DNA of 64,000 nt, taken from contig RWJK01001982.1 in the NCBI GenBank assembly GCA_004335835.1, positions 40,782 to 104,781 of the forward strand, given 5' to 3'. The position numbers and the translations under genes are program-made. Shown here in pieces: positions 11,402 through 22,406 of this stretch (its first letter is position 1; each line of letters starts with the position of its first letter). Under the pieces are notes generated by a model that saw only the letters and a program-made list of their open reading frames with translations, was not told the DNA's origin and did no database searches. This stretch comes from Scenedesmus sp. ARA3. Its lineage: Eukaryota > Chlorophyta > Chlorophyceae > Sphaeropleales > Scenedesmaceae.

Positions 11402-13247
11402 GCCCCTTTGCGTAGGGCTACTATGGGACCAAGTGCTAAATTGGAAGGAGCAACAGCCCCTGGCGCCGCCTGCTGCGCTGGTGACCTTTCCAGGGCCATT
11501 AGCTGCAGACAACAAGGATGCAGTCCCCTTGGGAACAGGCTTTGTGAAGCAACCTGTTCTGCAGTCAAGGAGTTCAGCTAGCCCCTGCCACACTTGGCAT
11601 GAATCGCACTGGCAGCACTGCACTGCTGTCACTGCACAGCACTACTAGAACCAACCATGCTGCGCCGCGTTCACGCAGCACCACTGCTGCGCTGCTGCAT
11701 GTGCAGCGCCACTGCTGTGTCTGGCTGCCGCCTTCGCGGCTATGCCGTGCCATCCTTACTGAACACTGCGTGCATCGAGCAACGAGTTCATCATAAAACC
11801 TTTGTAAGCTGTTTCACTGCTGCATGCAGTGCTTGTCTGCACTGTGCAATATACATGTCGATGGAAGACTGCATGAGACTGTCTCCCTGCATCAGCATCA
11901 TACGTGCATCGTGCATGCGCATCGGTCATTGGGTTGGGTACAACCCTATGATCCATATATATACACCACAGGTGTATGCAGTTCTCGGAGCAAGCATATG
12001 CTGCTGCTTCTACTTGCCCCATGATTAGCAAAGCTGCTGCTGCTCAAGGCAGCCAGCAAGCGTCTTCATACTCTGCAAGTTGCCATCCTGCTGTGTGAGC
12101 AAAGGCAGCAGAATTGACTGCAGTGCATTTTGACTTTGTACATGTGAGCTGGAGTTTGGGTGGTGCAGCTGCACAGTGATCGCCATATCTTGCAGTAACG
12201 CAGGAATATTGTTGGTGCCCTGTGTGTGCGGCCATCACATAAGGCCAAGGGATGAAGCACTACAGTTGGCGCTGTGCTTTTAGGACTATGGACTGGTAAA
12301 GTCATGCTGCTTATAGGTGTGAACAGCCGTGCATCACTGCTCATTTTCTTAGAAGACACATGGTGCCGAGTCAACATCCAGAACACCAGTCACACCTGAT
12401 CATATGTAGGCTGGACTGCACGATTTATTTGCATTACATTACATTACATGCTCCACTCAACGAGGAGTGGGAACCCCAGTCAGGAGCCAACGAGAGGCTC
12501 ATAGGGGGAACGAGAGGCTCATAGGGGGATTTGCCTTGCCTTCTCTTTGACAGGCAAGGCTGTCAGCCGCGGGCCTACTGTTTAGTCTTGTGGTTTCAAG
12601 GAATTTGTTTGGTGGGCAGAGCTTTTATCCTGACACATTGCGCCTGTGCTGAGTTCTATGAGGTGCTTGGTGGCTTATCTTTGAGCTGTATACAAGCAGT
12701 CACTTATACTGTGTCACAACTATGTGATGCTTGTGCAGCTGACGCTGCAATTTCTTGGAGAACCATGCTTACCTGATAGGAAGGCCACAGAGATGGATTG
12801 AGTTGTGTGGATTCCACCAAGCAGGTTTTCTCTGCTTCAGGTGAATTCCACAGCTGCTATTGGCTGTACCCTGTGCTGTTACTGCCCAGGCGGCAGCAGC
12901 ACGTTAGGCAAGCATCAGGTTGCAGCTGCAGCATTTCTGCATGGCAACGTGCAGTTGTTTCTGAATGAAACATACGATTGCCACTTTTGGTGTTGTGTAC
13001 CTGCATGCTACATGTGATGGCAATTCCAGTGTTGCTTGCTTTAAGGTATGTGCCAGTACCTATATATACTCATATATATATATATATATATATACGCGTA
13101 CACTGCCCCGTACCAGCGTAGCGCGTGATTATTTGTAAAAATCAGCGCCGAGACATGTCCAAATGCCCAACATGTTACATCACTGGACCCCAACTTGGGG
13201 TTGACAACACCAGAGGTCTGGTACGCAGACAGCCACGTGGTTATCAC
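11246..13247. other. Long gene-poor stretch
   Basis: I see no convincing gene here. It holds a CTG run at 11368-11400, a 20-bp direct repeat (AACGAGAGGCTCATAGGGGG, twice, about 12489-12528), and a TA microsatellite at about 13061-13094. Open frames are short and low-complexity or lack splice-compatible ends. Confidence 0.4.
13061..13094. repeat. (TA)n microsatellite
   Basis: An alternating TATATA run with a single CA interruption lies just beyond the 3' end of the leucine-rich-repeat gene. Confidence 0.9.
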
Positions 13248-14710
13248 TCACTGCTTGGGCAGACCGCAGCTGCTCAGGCCCTGCACAGCCTCCTGCAGCT
13301 CTGCAACAGCCTGCTGCCCGCCCACCAGCCTGCCCACAACATGCAAGCTCTGCAGCAGAGGCAGCTGCCGCAGGCATGCCGCCAGCGCTGCTGCGTGATA
13401 CACTGGCAGCTGTGACTCCTTATCACCATCGGCAGAGGAATCTGATCCCTCATCGGGCGCAGCAAATGCAAAAATACGAAGAGATGTGAGGCCTGTCAGC
13501 TGAGCCAACTGTTCCAGCATCACACCACTCGCGCTGTCAACCCTTTCACAGCAAACCGCATCCTCCTCATGGCTTGAGTAACATTGCAGCCCAAAGCTTA
13601 AAGACACAAGCGGCAGCAGCGCCCATGCTGCTGCTGCCTCCACCAACTCATCACTCCCTACACCAAATGCACTGCAGGCTGCAGCAGTGTATGCCAGCTG
13701 CACCTGTGTGAGCCCTGTCAATGCATTGCTGACCTCTGCAATAGCATCAGCAGTCAAGCTGCACTCCTCAAGCGACAGCTGCTGCAGCCTGGTTAAACCT
13801 AACAGAGCGCACGAGCTGCTGCTGCTGCTGCTGCCAGCTGCTGCACTGCCTGCGCTGCTGTAGCCGATGTTTGGTGCAGTCAGTGCTGTGAGGCTAGAAG
13901 GAAGCCTGCTGCTAGCTGCCAAGGTGAGGTGATGATACTCTGCCTGCAGGTTCAAACTGCACAGCTCTGACAGATGTAACATGTCAAATGACACTTCTAA
14001 CGCCTCATCCTCATCATCCCATGGAACGTAGCTCAGCGACAGCTGCTGCAGCCGGCTGGGTAAGTGCTGCAGCAGCTGATCCTGCCTCAGGCAGTCAAGC
14101 TGCAGGCAGGTGAGGCAGGTGAGGCCTGCGAGGGCTGGCAGGCAGCTGTCTAAGGCACCGTAGCAGGTGGTGATGCGCAGCGATTGAAGCCCTGCAGTCA
14201 GGAAGGCAAGACAGGCAGCAGTAAGCCTAAGTACGTTACTTGGTTAGACGTAGCATGTTAACAAGGAGTTTGCAGCGTTCTTAGCATGCAAAGCAGGTGG
14301 AAACATTCAACCGCAGTGGGCGCCAAATGTTGAGCAGCAGCAGCAGCGGCAACAGTTCGGCAGTTGATGCCTAGTCATATGTGTGCTCGGGCCTCTGTTG
14401 CAGTCATTGAGCTGGAGCCTTGCAGCCTGGCTGGCACGCACAAATAGGCCGGGGAGACAACAGTGAGCCACACAAAGACGTTTTCTACTCTTCTGCACTC
14501 TTCAACATGTGGGTGCCCAATCACCTGTGAGCCTCCTCAGTGCAGCAGCCACGGGCTGTAGCTCTGCTGCCTCATCCTCCGCAATGTCCAGCGCCAGCAG
14601 CTGCAGGCTGGTAAGGCTGGCGGCTGGTAGCTGCTGCAGCAGCGGGCCCCCGGTGCGGGTGGTGCTGCTGAAGGAGCGCAGCTGCAGGCCTGCAGGGCAC
14701 GCAGCCAGGC

Positions 14711-14748
<38 letters not shown>

Positions 14749-15941
14749 CTGTGCAAACTGGTTGCAAACTGGTTGAAAGCATGCCGGTGCGTGTAGTGCT
14801 GCTGAGCGAGCGCAGGTGCAGCCCTGCAGGGCACGCAGGCAGGCAGGCGGCAGCAGCAGCAGCACCAGCAGCAACAGCTTTGCAGACTGGTTGAAGCATG
14901 CTGTTGCCTGGCATTTGACTCGTGCCATTGCTGTGTGCGGTGACATGTACAGCACGGCTTAGCGGCGATCATGTGCAGAGCAGAATGAAGTGCTTGCTCG
15001 CGCCTCTCCCTCCATTGCATGCCAGTAATCCCTTCCTCACCTTGCTCCCCTTGTGCTGCCTGCCTCTGCAGGCTGCCGAATCTGCAGCTGCCTGCTGCAG
15101 CGCCTCTTCCTCCTTTCTGTTTTGACAAAAATCGGCCAATCATGTTGCCATTAGGAACCAATTCTACTGACACATCCAAGCGCACACAATTGCCTGCCGG
15201 GCACTGCTCCCTCAGTTGCCTGCAAAGAAGCACGCCTCACCTTGTGCTGCTTCAGCAGCGGCCTGCTGCAGCGCCTCCGCCAGCATCTCCTCTGCTGCTG
15301 CTGCTGCCGCCTCAATGCTGCCAGCCCGCAGGCCCCCAGACAGGTCAGCAGCACAGGCCCTGAAGTCAATGCACAGCCCTGCTAGCTTGGAGCCATGCTG
15401 CGCGATGAGGCTGCTCAGCAGCTCAGCAACTTGCATGTTGTGCCACAGCTCAAAACTCAGGTCGAGGCTGCTGACTGCGGTGCTGTGCTCGTCCAGCAAG
15501 GTTGCTAGCTGCAGCAGCTGGTGCAGCTCACTGCAGGGCAGGGGCAGCAAAGAGTACGGAGTTAATGGTTTGCAGCCATAAATTCCCAGAGGGGTGGATG
15601 GTTGAGGGTGTGACCTCGCAGCAGCTAGTGCAGCAGTGCAGCTCACGGCAGGTTGTAATGCAGCTAGTTTATGAGGCAGCATTATGACATGCTCTTCACC
15701 AAACTTCACCAAACTGGCCATAGCACCCTCTGCTGTGCTACTGGACGCTGAGGCATAGGATGAGCATATACAGAGCTGCCCTGTGAATATTCAACACAGT
15801 CAACTGCTTGTTCAACAACACCACCAAGGCCAGCACCAGCAAAGCAACTGTTAGGCTCTAAAAGGACCCTGTCGTGCTACACCACATCCTGCACGATGCG
15901 TCAGACGCATGGAGCACCAGCTGCTGGCAGCACCCCCTACG

Positions 15942-15983
<42 letters not shown>

Positions 15984-16076
15984 CCCAAACTCCCGCACTC
16001 CACTCCTCAACCTCAATTGCAGGCGCAGGCAGCACACATGCATGTTCATGCACGCATCCTCCTGGTCTGCATGCGT

Positions 16077-16110
<34 letters not shown>

Positions 16111-16473
16111 CCAGCTCCCTCGCTCCACCCTTCAGCCTCACCTGCAGGTGCAGCTGATGTCCAGTGACCGCACCATGCCTGAATTCCTATACAGCCACAG
16201 CTCTAGGCACTCTGTGAGCTGCGAGTGTGCAGCAGCATACTGCAGGCACAGCTGACCTGCCAGGTGTGTTGCTACTGCAGCAGCGACTGCCTTGGTAGTG
16301 CACAGCAGCCTGCAGACCGATGCTGCATCGGAGAATATACATGGGTGGTGCAGGAAGGCGGAGCAGTCCAGCAGGGCTGGTGGCTGTACAGCATCCTGCT
16401 GCTCTCCTTGCTGCTGCTGCTGCTGCTGCTCCTCTGCTGCACAGCATCCGTGCTGCGCGCTCTGCTCGGACAT
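13248..16473 (-). CDS. F-box-like / leucine-rich-repeat protein
   Basis: ATG 16473 begins an exon (to 16142) with a poly-Gln patch and then a box resembling the short F-box-like segment of algal LRR proteins (HPCIFSDAASVCRLLCTTKA, then a helix ending MVRSLDISCTC). Later exons that agree in phase: one ending at 15241 (open from about 15760), 14689-14525 and 14191-13248 (stop 13250-13248). These hold irregular LRR units such as LQSLRITTCYGALDSCLPAL, SLQLLALDI, RLQQLSLEECSL and LTGLTSLRIFAF. One or two exons between 16142 and 15760 are unresolved; a Ser-rich candidate lies at 15860-16020. It may be a substrate receptor of an SCF ubiquitin ligase or an intracellular sensor; this is inference. The 5' edge of the 14689 exon is duplicated about 134 bp upstream. 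Confidence 0.7.
14640..14870 (-). repeat. Duplicated exon 5' edge in the LRR gene
   Basis: The acceptor CCCTGCAG plus the coding block for LQLRSFSSTTRTG (14689-14650) is repeated as LHLRSLSSTTRTG about 134 bp upstream in gene direction (14823-14784). The second copy also includes the same flanking (CAG)n and GGTTGAAAGCATG-type sequence. Only the 14689 copy continues into the long exon. Confidence 0.75.
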
Positions 16474-18520
16474 ATTCAAGTGTAATTGACGAAGCGTAAA
16501 AGTACAATAGTCACAGCATCAGAATCGAATTACTGTGGGTGGCTCAGATGACGACATGTGTCGTGATTACATAGCCTGCACAGGCCATGGCATCGTCGCG
16601 ATCAACCCGACCAATATGCGTGTTACAGCTAGCATGGCATCTCAACCTGTACTCTGCCACATATAGTGTGAGCTCCTGCCACTTTGCAGCTCACAACCCT
16701 TGTTGCACATGGTCTGTGTTGACCACTGTTATGGCAGAACCACCAGTGTCAGTAACTCATTACTGATCAGTCTGACATCCTCCCACATGTGAAATGTACA
16801 TTTGCTGTTGCTTTTTTGGCCCTGTGCGTACGTTAGATCCTGCCCAGACCATGCACACTACATGAAAACTGAATGTAAAAGGACAAAGTCAAACGGCACC
16901 GTGCCGTCCAGGGCCTGGAATAAAATGTCTTGCACCGCCCTCACTGGTGTCAGTGCCCCTGGCCGCCTGCAATGAGGCTGCGCGCGTGTGTCGAGTGGTT
17001 AATCAGCCGGTGGACTATGGCCAAGCTAGTAACTCGCTGTTTCCTTTATCCTAGGGTACAGCTACTATGCTGCAGCTTCAACATTCTAGTGAACTTGCAT
17101 CAATCTGTCACAACTTGAGGCGCCACACATGTATTGGTTCCACTTGGCTGCTCAGCATGTGTTTTTTCTAACCGGGCTGCCAAAGCAGTCTATTCAAACC
17201 TGCATTATAAATGTAATAACATGTGACAGCAAAGTTGCCCTTTTGTGAGGCCCAATGTTACAAAAGGACAGCGGTCCTGGCACTGTGGTTCAACCGTAAC
17301 CTGGGGCCTGCGGGGGCAGACTCAGCATGCATGCTGCCGCTACTTTACTGGATTTAAAGTGCCGTGCCAAGCTGGCAGGTTTTGCATATGCAGGGCCCTG
17401 CTTAGCAACACGCCCGGCGGTCAACCTCCACAGTTGTTTTCTGTTACACCAGGGGGGGCAAAACCCTACTGGCTGGACACACACAGTTTTCAACTCAACT
17501 TGATGCCACACTTTAAAAAGGGACAAGCACAGCTGGCAGAAACTGTAGGGGCCAGCACAGCTGGCTGTAGGAGCTCCGCATGGGAGCTTTAATGCTGCTT
17601 GAGTAGCCCAAGTAACTGCACAGGCCGATGAACATGTGCTGTCAGCACGGATGTTACACAGCCAGCAACTTTCAGGCAACATGTGGAGCTGCATCTTTCC
17701 TCAAACCTCATGCTGACGACTGCAGAAACGTGCCACAGATCAGCGGAACCCTCACGTCTACTCAAGTCCGCACTTGTTTTCGTCTTTGTTGTGGGTGTGC
17801 CACACATGACGTTACTGCAACACATGCAGGCTTTGAGGTTTTGCCCAGAAATGTAATACGCCATAACATCACACCCACTTCTAAGCCATGAAGGGCTCAC
17901 TGGACCTGAAACAACTCTTAAACAGAGCAGCAGCAAACGAAGCAGGAGGCTATCCACTCTCGTGCACTGGCAAGCGGCACTATGGCAAGCACCCCTGAGC
18001 CAGCTGGCTCTGCAGACTACACGTACAGCAGCACGCTCAACAAGACCAACAGCCGCACTTGGAACCATGCACGACACTGCATCTACTCAGCTTGGATGTA
18101 TTGTGATGCATCCCCAGTCAGTAGGAGGCTATCTCAAGCAAGCTCAGTGATTCACTTTACTAGCACACTGATTGAAAGACTTCTGTGAGTGCACGGTATA
18201 CTGCTAGGCAGTGAAACACACCAAGGCATATCGTGAAAGAACTGTGCATGACACACAGTAGGGGAACTGTGGCAGCTAGCATGGCGCGTCAAAAAGCCAA
18301 GCAGGCATGATGGTTTGTGGAGATTTACGTCCATAGTATGTGCATCCTCCTCACAAAAATCTTATGACACCTGTGCGGGCAATGTCGTGAAACAGCTGTA
18401 AATGCGCTGAACCAAACCCTGCACTGCACTTGTAACTCGGGTACAGCCCTGCCCAGCAGGCAGGCTATCAAAAGGCATGCACTTGTCTGTTTGTGTCAGC
18501 GATGCCAAAAGCTCAACACC
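16474..18520. other. Intergenic, no supported gene
   Basis: This two-kilobase AT-richer stretch separates the LRR gene 5' end from the 3' end of the secreted precursor gene. Open frames at 17245-17700 and 17590-18080 lack coherent splice structure and recognisable motifs. I call nothing here. Confidence 0.4.
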
Positions 18521-19213
18521 CTAGCACCTCCACCACCTCTTATAAGCGGTACACCAAGCGGACAGCTTGCGAGCAGAGCGCGAATCAGCTGTGGTGATAG
18601 CCTGATTCAGCAGCTGGCGCTTACCCTCACCAACATCAGTCACACCCGTCGCAGGCGTAGACAGCAGTGCCTTTGTTGCGCCACCCGTCACACCCTCAGC
18701 ACTGGGCAGGGTGAGCATGCGGCGACCCGAACACCAATACCACTTTCCTCTGTAGCTACACCAGTAGCCCAACAGCTTGCGAGCAGAGCCCGAGTCAGCT
18801 GGGGTGACAGCCGCATTCAGCAGCTGACGCTTGCCCTCACCAACAACAGCAGCACCCGTCACAGGCGTGGACAGCAGTGCTTTTGTTGCGCCAACCATCA
18901 TACCATCAGCACCAACAGCCTCCAGAGGCACAGCAGACAGGCGGCGGCCGCGACACCAATACCAATGCCCGCCATGGCTACACCAATAGCCCAACAGCTT
19001 GCGAGAAGGACCCGAGTCAGCTGTGGTGGACGCCTCGATCAGCAGCTGGCGCGCGCCCTCACCACCAACATCAGCAGCAGCACCTGATGACAGGGGTAGG
19101 GCCAGCAGGCGGCGCAGCTCGGTTTTCTCAGCTGGCTCGGGCAGGCTGGCCACGCCGTGGATGAGCAGCAGGGCCAGCAGCGCCACGGCAAGTGTAGCAG
19201 CGGGGCGCGGCAT
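18521..19213 (-). CDS. Secreted multi-peptide precursor with Trp/Cys repeats
   Basis: Single-exon 230-aa protein, ATG 19213-19211, TAG at 18521. Residues 1-23 are a classic signal peptide (MPRPAATLAVALLALLLIHG). A 70-aa unit then repeats: spacer with GATKALLSTP, VGEGKRQLLN and TxADSxSARKL, then a core. The cores are LGYWCSHGGHWYWCRGRR (74-91), LGYWCSYRGKWYWCSGRR (148-165) and a degenerate terminal SAWCTAYKRWWRC (218-230). Each core has two Cys, many Trp/Tyr and net positive charge, is preceded by an Arg-Lys pair, and the first two end in Gly-Arg-Arg. Gly before a dibasic pair is the standard signal for peptide processing and C-terminal amidation. I infer a prepropeptide releasing two or three small disulfide-closed hairpins for defence or signalling. 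No family is recognised. The in-frame open region extends upstream to 19474 but without a better start. Confidence 0.8.
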   Translation of the reverse strand: MPRPAATLAVALLALLLIHGVASLPEPAEKTELRRLLALPLSSGAAADVGGEGARQLLIEASTTADSGPSRKLLGYWCSHGGHWYWCRGRRLSAVPLEAVGADGMMVGATKALLSTPVTGAAVVGEGKRQLLNAAVTPADSGSARKLLGYWCSYRGKWYWCSGRRMLTLPSAEGVTGGATKALLSTPATGVTDVGEGKRQLLNQAITTADSRSARKLSAWCTAYKRWWRC

Positions 19214-19249
19214 GGTGGGAGTTGGTGGCTTGCAGGAAGAGGTCAGCTT

Positions 19250-19281
19250 GGTGTGGGTCTTCTGCAGATGGTAATGGAGGG

Positions 19282-19312
<31 letters not shown>

Positions 19313-19900
19313 TTCTGTCGGCTTGGCGGCAGCAAGTGTTGGAAAGGTGCGGCATGTGCAGGGAGCGCATGGTATGTTTCTGTGCCTGTAACAACAAAAG
19401 GCCAACTTGGCAAGGGCCTTGAAGGCAACGCTTGGAGGCTCAATTGCAAGCGCCTGCAAGCCGGGTAGCTGCAAGCTGATGCCCCATGGTGCTTGTATTG
19501 AGCACTAGAGCATTAGATCAGATCACATCACATGGGCGAAGCGTCTGCATTGGGCTGCTGCAAGCTGCCAATCCATGGCCTAAGGTTGCTGCATGATGGT
19601 GCACTGGCCATATGGCATATGATGAATCGAGCAACGCATGCATATGTGCATAGGCTCAGCAGCGATGCTCCAGGGTCACTCACATGAGTTTGCAGAGGCG
19701 ATAAATCAGGGTGGGTTGTACAAGGCACTTGGCTGCTTTTGGGTCTCTGCAGAGGGTGGTGGAGGGGCAGGCGGCAGCGGCAGCGGCAGCAGCAGCAGCA
19801 GCAGAGGAGCTCATCCTGCGCAGATCAACGGCCAGCTTGGAGCATGAGCAAACGCTTTGCACATCTGATCTGATGTGATCTGATGCTATATGATCAGTAA
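19250..19900. repeat. Degenerate copy of the peptide-gene upstream region inside an inverted-repeat pair
   Basis: The stretch GGGTCTTCTGCAGATGGTAATG with GGAGGGGCAG(CAG)n at about 19255 recurs as GGGTCTCTGCAGAGGGTGGTG with GGAGGGGCAGGCGG at about 19740. That second copy is flanked by inverted sequences AGATCAGATCACATCAC (19513-19529) and TGATGTGATCTGAT (about 19868-19882). The layout suggests a duplicated promoter/5' region or a small non-autonomous element. Confidence 0.5.
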
Positions 19901-21115
19901 TGCGTATCAAGTCATCAGCTTGCAGCTAAATGCCTTCGATAGTCCAGACAGACAGAGTCACAATGCAACCCATTTGTCAAGCTGCAGCACTCCGACAACA
20001 CTCACTTGAGTGTCACAGTGCTGATCAGATCAGCAGGCGTGACAGTGCAGCTGCTTAAAAGCGGAGCTAGCATCATCAACAGCGGCAGCGCTAGTAAAAC
20101 ACTGAGCAGAGACGCAAGTATATGTACCATCCCTCTGGTGTTCCCTCGGTGTTCCCTCGGTGTTCGCGAAACGGACGCTCGACATGCGTGCGACCGAGGT
20201 TCAGAGCAGGTCGCAGGTACGCCGGTGCGATGCAGGCCCAAACGCAACAAAGACCAACTGCTGGCGTAACATACACCACGTCGACTGGATATGGGCTAAA
20301 ACAGACTGCAAAACGTACGTTCGGCCAACTCTGCTAAAAGAACCACGGCAGCATCTGCAACAGCACAAAGGCGCCTGACTTCAACACATCTGTAAGCCGA
20401 AAGCATCTGTAAGCTGCGGAAGCGTCTTGCGACGAGACTGTCCTGCCGGAAGCGTTCGACCTTCTTGCGACGCACCCGCCCTTCCAGCAGCCCGGGTCAA
20501 GGCGTGAGCATCCAATGTTTAGAACCTTGGAGATCTCCTGCGATGGGCTCTACAAAAGCGGCAGCGCTTGCATCGCAGCTGTACACCGGCGCATTGTCGT
20601 TGGCAACATATATAGTCTGCATATCGTTCCATCATCAGCACACCAGGTGCGACTGCGTCTCAGCGCAGTGCATGTGTCGATGCAGCACCCGGAACCGCGC
20701 TTGGCCAGAACTGTCGCTAACCTACGACTTTGTGTGCTTTTTTGTTTTTTGCTGGGTTGTGCCGTCCTGTGCGCGATCACACGCGCAGGCTCGCAGAGTT
20801 GCTCATCACATCCTGCTGTATACAGCAATGGCAAAGGTGAGCTGGGGATGCGCCTTGTCGCAAACAGTTGCATGCAACGTCATGCTATGCAGGTGCATTG
20901 ATTCATGTAGACAAAATCTGTGCACAGCACTACGCAGTCTGACGAGTTCTGGCACATGGGACCAGCTGGCGCGCTGCCGCTGCACTGGCTGCATCAGTAC
21001 TGTTCTGCTCAGCTATCAGCAGCCCTTGTCTGCTGCTGAACATTGCAGCAGACTCTGTAATCATTACACATCACAGAAAGTCTGGCTGGTCACTCATTCG
21101 CATGTACCGCTCATT
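19901..21115. other. Intergenic region between two divergent peptide genes
   Basis: No gene is supported. It contains a short direct repeat TGTTCCCTCGG (20139, 20150). With the flanking stretches it forms about 2 kb of upstream region for the two divergently oriented secreted-peptide genes. Confidence 0.4.
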
Positions 21116-21250
21116 TTAGTGCTTCACCTGTATGATGACGCGTCACCTGCGTACGCAGGTCCAGACAATGCAGGCTGCTCACTCATTGGCATGCACCGCT
21201 GCTTGCTACTTGCTTCACTTGTATGATGACGCAGGTCCAGGCAATGCAGG
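21116..21250 (+). repeat. Tandem duplication of the start-codon region
   Basis: A unit with CGCATGTACCGCT, GCTTCACCTGTATGATGACG and GCAGGTCCAGACAATGCAGG (from about 21102) is repeated about 80-90 bp later, where it contains the presumed start ATG 21223. The first copy also has an ATGATGACG, but the frame after it is not usable. Confidence 0.7.
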
Positions 21251-22406
21251 CTGTGGCGCTCCTTGCGCTGCTGGCCCTGGCTACTGCCCTCCCTGCGATG
21301 GCTGAACACCCACCGACCCGACTGCCGGTCATCATCGCACCCGAAGTTATGACGCTCGAGCGCGAAAGCCGCAAGCTGAAGGCCTCTTGCTGGAACTATG
21401 TAGGCAAGTGTTGCAGGGCTAAATCAGCCTGTACGTGCACATTGTATGTACTACAGATTGTGTGTACTATACATTATGCGTAGCACACACATTTAGGCTA
21501 GGGCGGAGGTGTGGCAGCTGTGCACTTGCATCCAACCCCAGGCACAGTTGTAAGCCTGCGTCAGAGCAGGTGAGTGAGTCATCAAGGCGTTTTCATCTGG
21601 CCTTGTGGTTACAACACGGGCGCAGGATGAACAGCCATTGTGATGGTGTTACACCTTGAGGAGCATGCGCGCTGCTTGTCGTTCTCTCTGCCTGAACCAG
21701 ATGCAATTGTCCTATTGTATTAAGCTGGGCCCTCGTTCAAACCAGTCAGCTGAACAGCATCAAGCACAACCTTGCAAACCTAATAGACATATACCGCTGC
21801 TTGTCTGCACTGCTTGCCTTGCCTGCAGGCAACAGTGCGCCCTGCCAGGGCGGCACGCCCTACTGCTGCAACAGCAACTCCAACCATGCAACCTGCCTGC
21901 AAGCCAACAACAAGTACACTTGCACGTCTCAGGTGCGGCAAGAAGCAACCACACGACCTCCAAAACTTACAAAACCTGGTCATCCATCTGCACATTGAAT
22001 GTGCCGGTGCTTTGCAGCAGCACTGATTTATAGTCACGGGCAACAGCGGCTGCCACCAACCATATGTGCATTGTCATGACATAATGCTCATGTGAAGACC
22101 GACATGGTGACCAGGCGTCGGAGTGTGTCACAGCGCGCCACTGTGTCACAATGCGTCACATATCACAGTGCCTTGACGGCATGACGTGCTTTGTTTGTCT
22201 GTATCACCACTGCAGCAGCTGTGAGGGTACTCAGCAGCCAAGTCTATGCCACAATGTATCCCAGTCCACGTGCACGCCAACCAAACAACATTGTACAGGC
22301 GTAATGTGCAGCATTACATAACGCAATTTAAACGCAGCTGTGCCCTGTTGCCCACCTGCAGAAGGGCTCTGGGTACAGCTATGGCTGGTGCTACAAGAAG
22401 TGCTGA
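21223..22406 (+). CDS. Secreted eight-cysteine mini-protein (knottin-like spacing)
   Basis: Three exons agree in phase: 21223-21403, 21829-21932 and 22362-22406 (TGA), giving 109 aa. Exon 1 has a signal peptide (AVALLALLALATALPAMA) and a propeptide-like stretch ending ESRKLK. The mature part has Cys at 56, 66, 73, 74, 83, 92, 105 and 109. The C-C-CC-C-C order (CQGGTPYCCNSNSNHATC) is the framework of inhibitor-cystine-knot peptides, with an extra pair in the tail GYSYGWCYKKC. Intron 1 uses a GC donor (GTAG|GCAAGT), which is the only choice that keeps the Cys frame. An additional Cys-rich open stretch at 22216-22298 could be an alternative exon, but does not fit phase in the simple model. Likely extracellular; function unknown. 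The Arg-Lys-Leu site and W-C-Y-K tail recall the precursor gene 2 kb away on the other strand. Confidence 0.7.

Noticed and set aside
12421..12540. Possible snRNA or satellite around the AACGAGAGGCTCATAGGGGG repeat
   Set aside because: There are only two copies of the 20-bp repeat and no Sm site or conserved snRNA motif.
17245..18077. Overlapping open frames on both strands
   Set aside because: The frames have no coherent splice sites, start codons or domains, and no terminal repeats that would mark a transposon.
20449..20475. tRNA B-box-like GTTCGACC
   Set aside because: No matching A box, anticodon arm or acceptor stem could be folded around it. Other GGTTCGA matches (for example near 31200) are inside coding exons.
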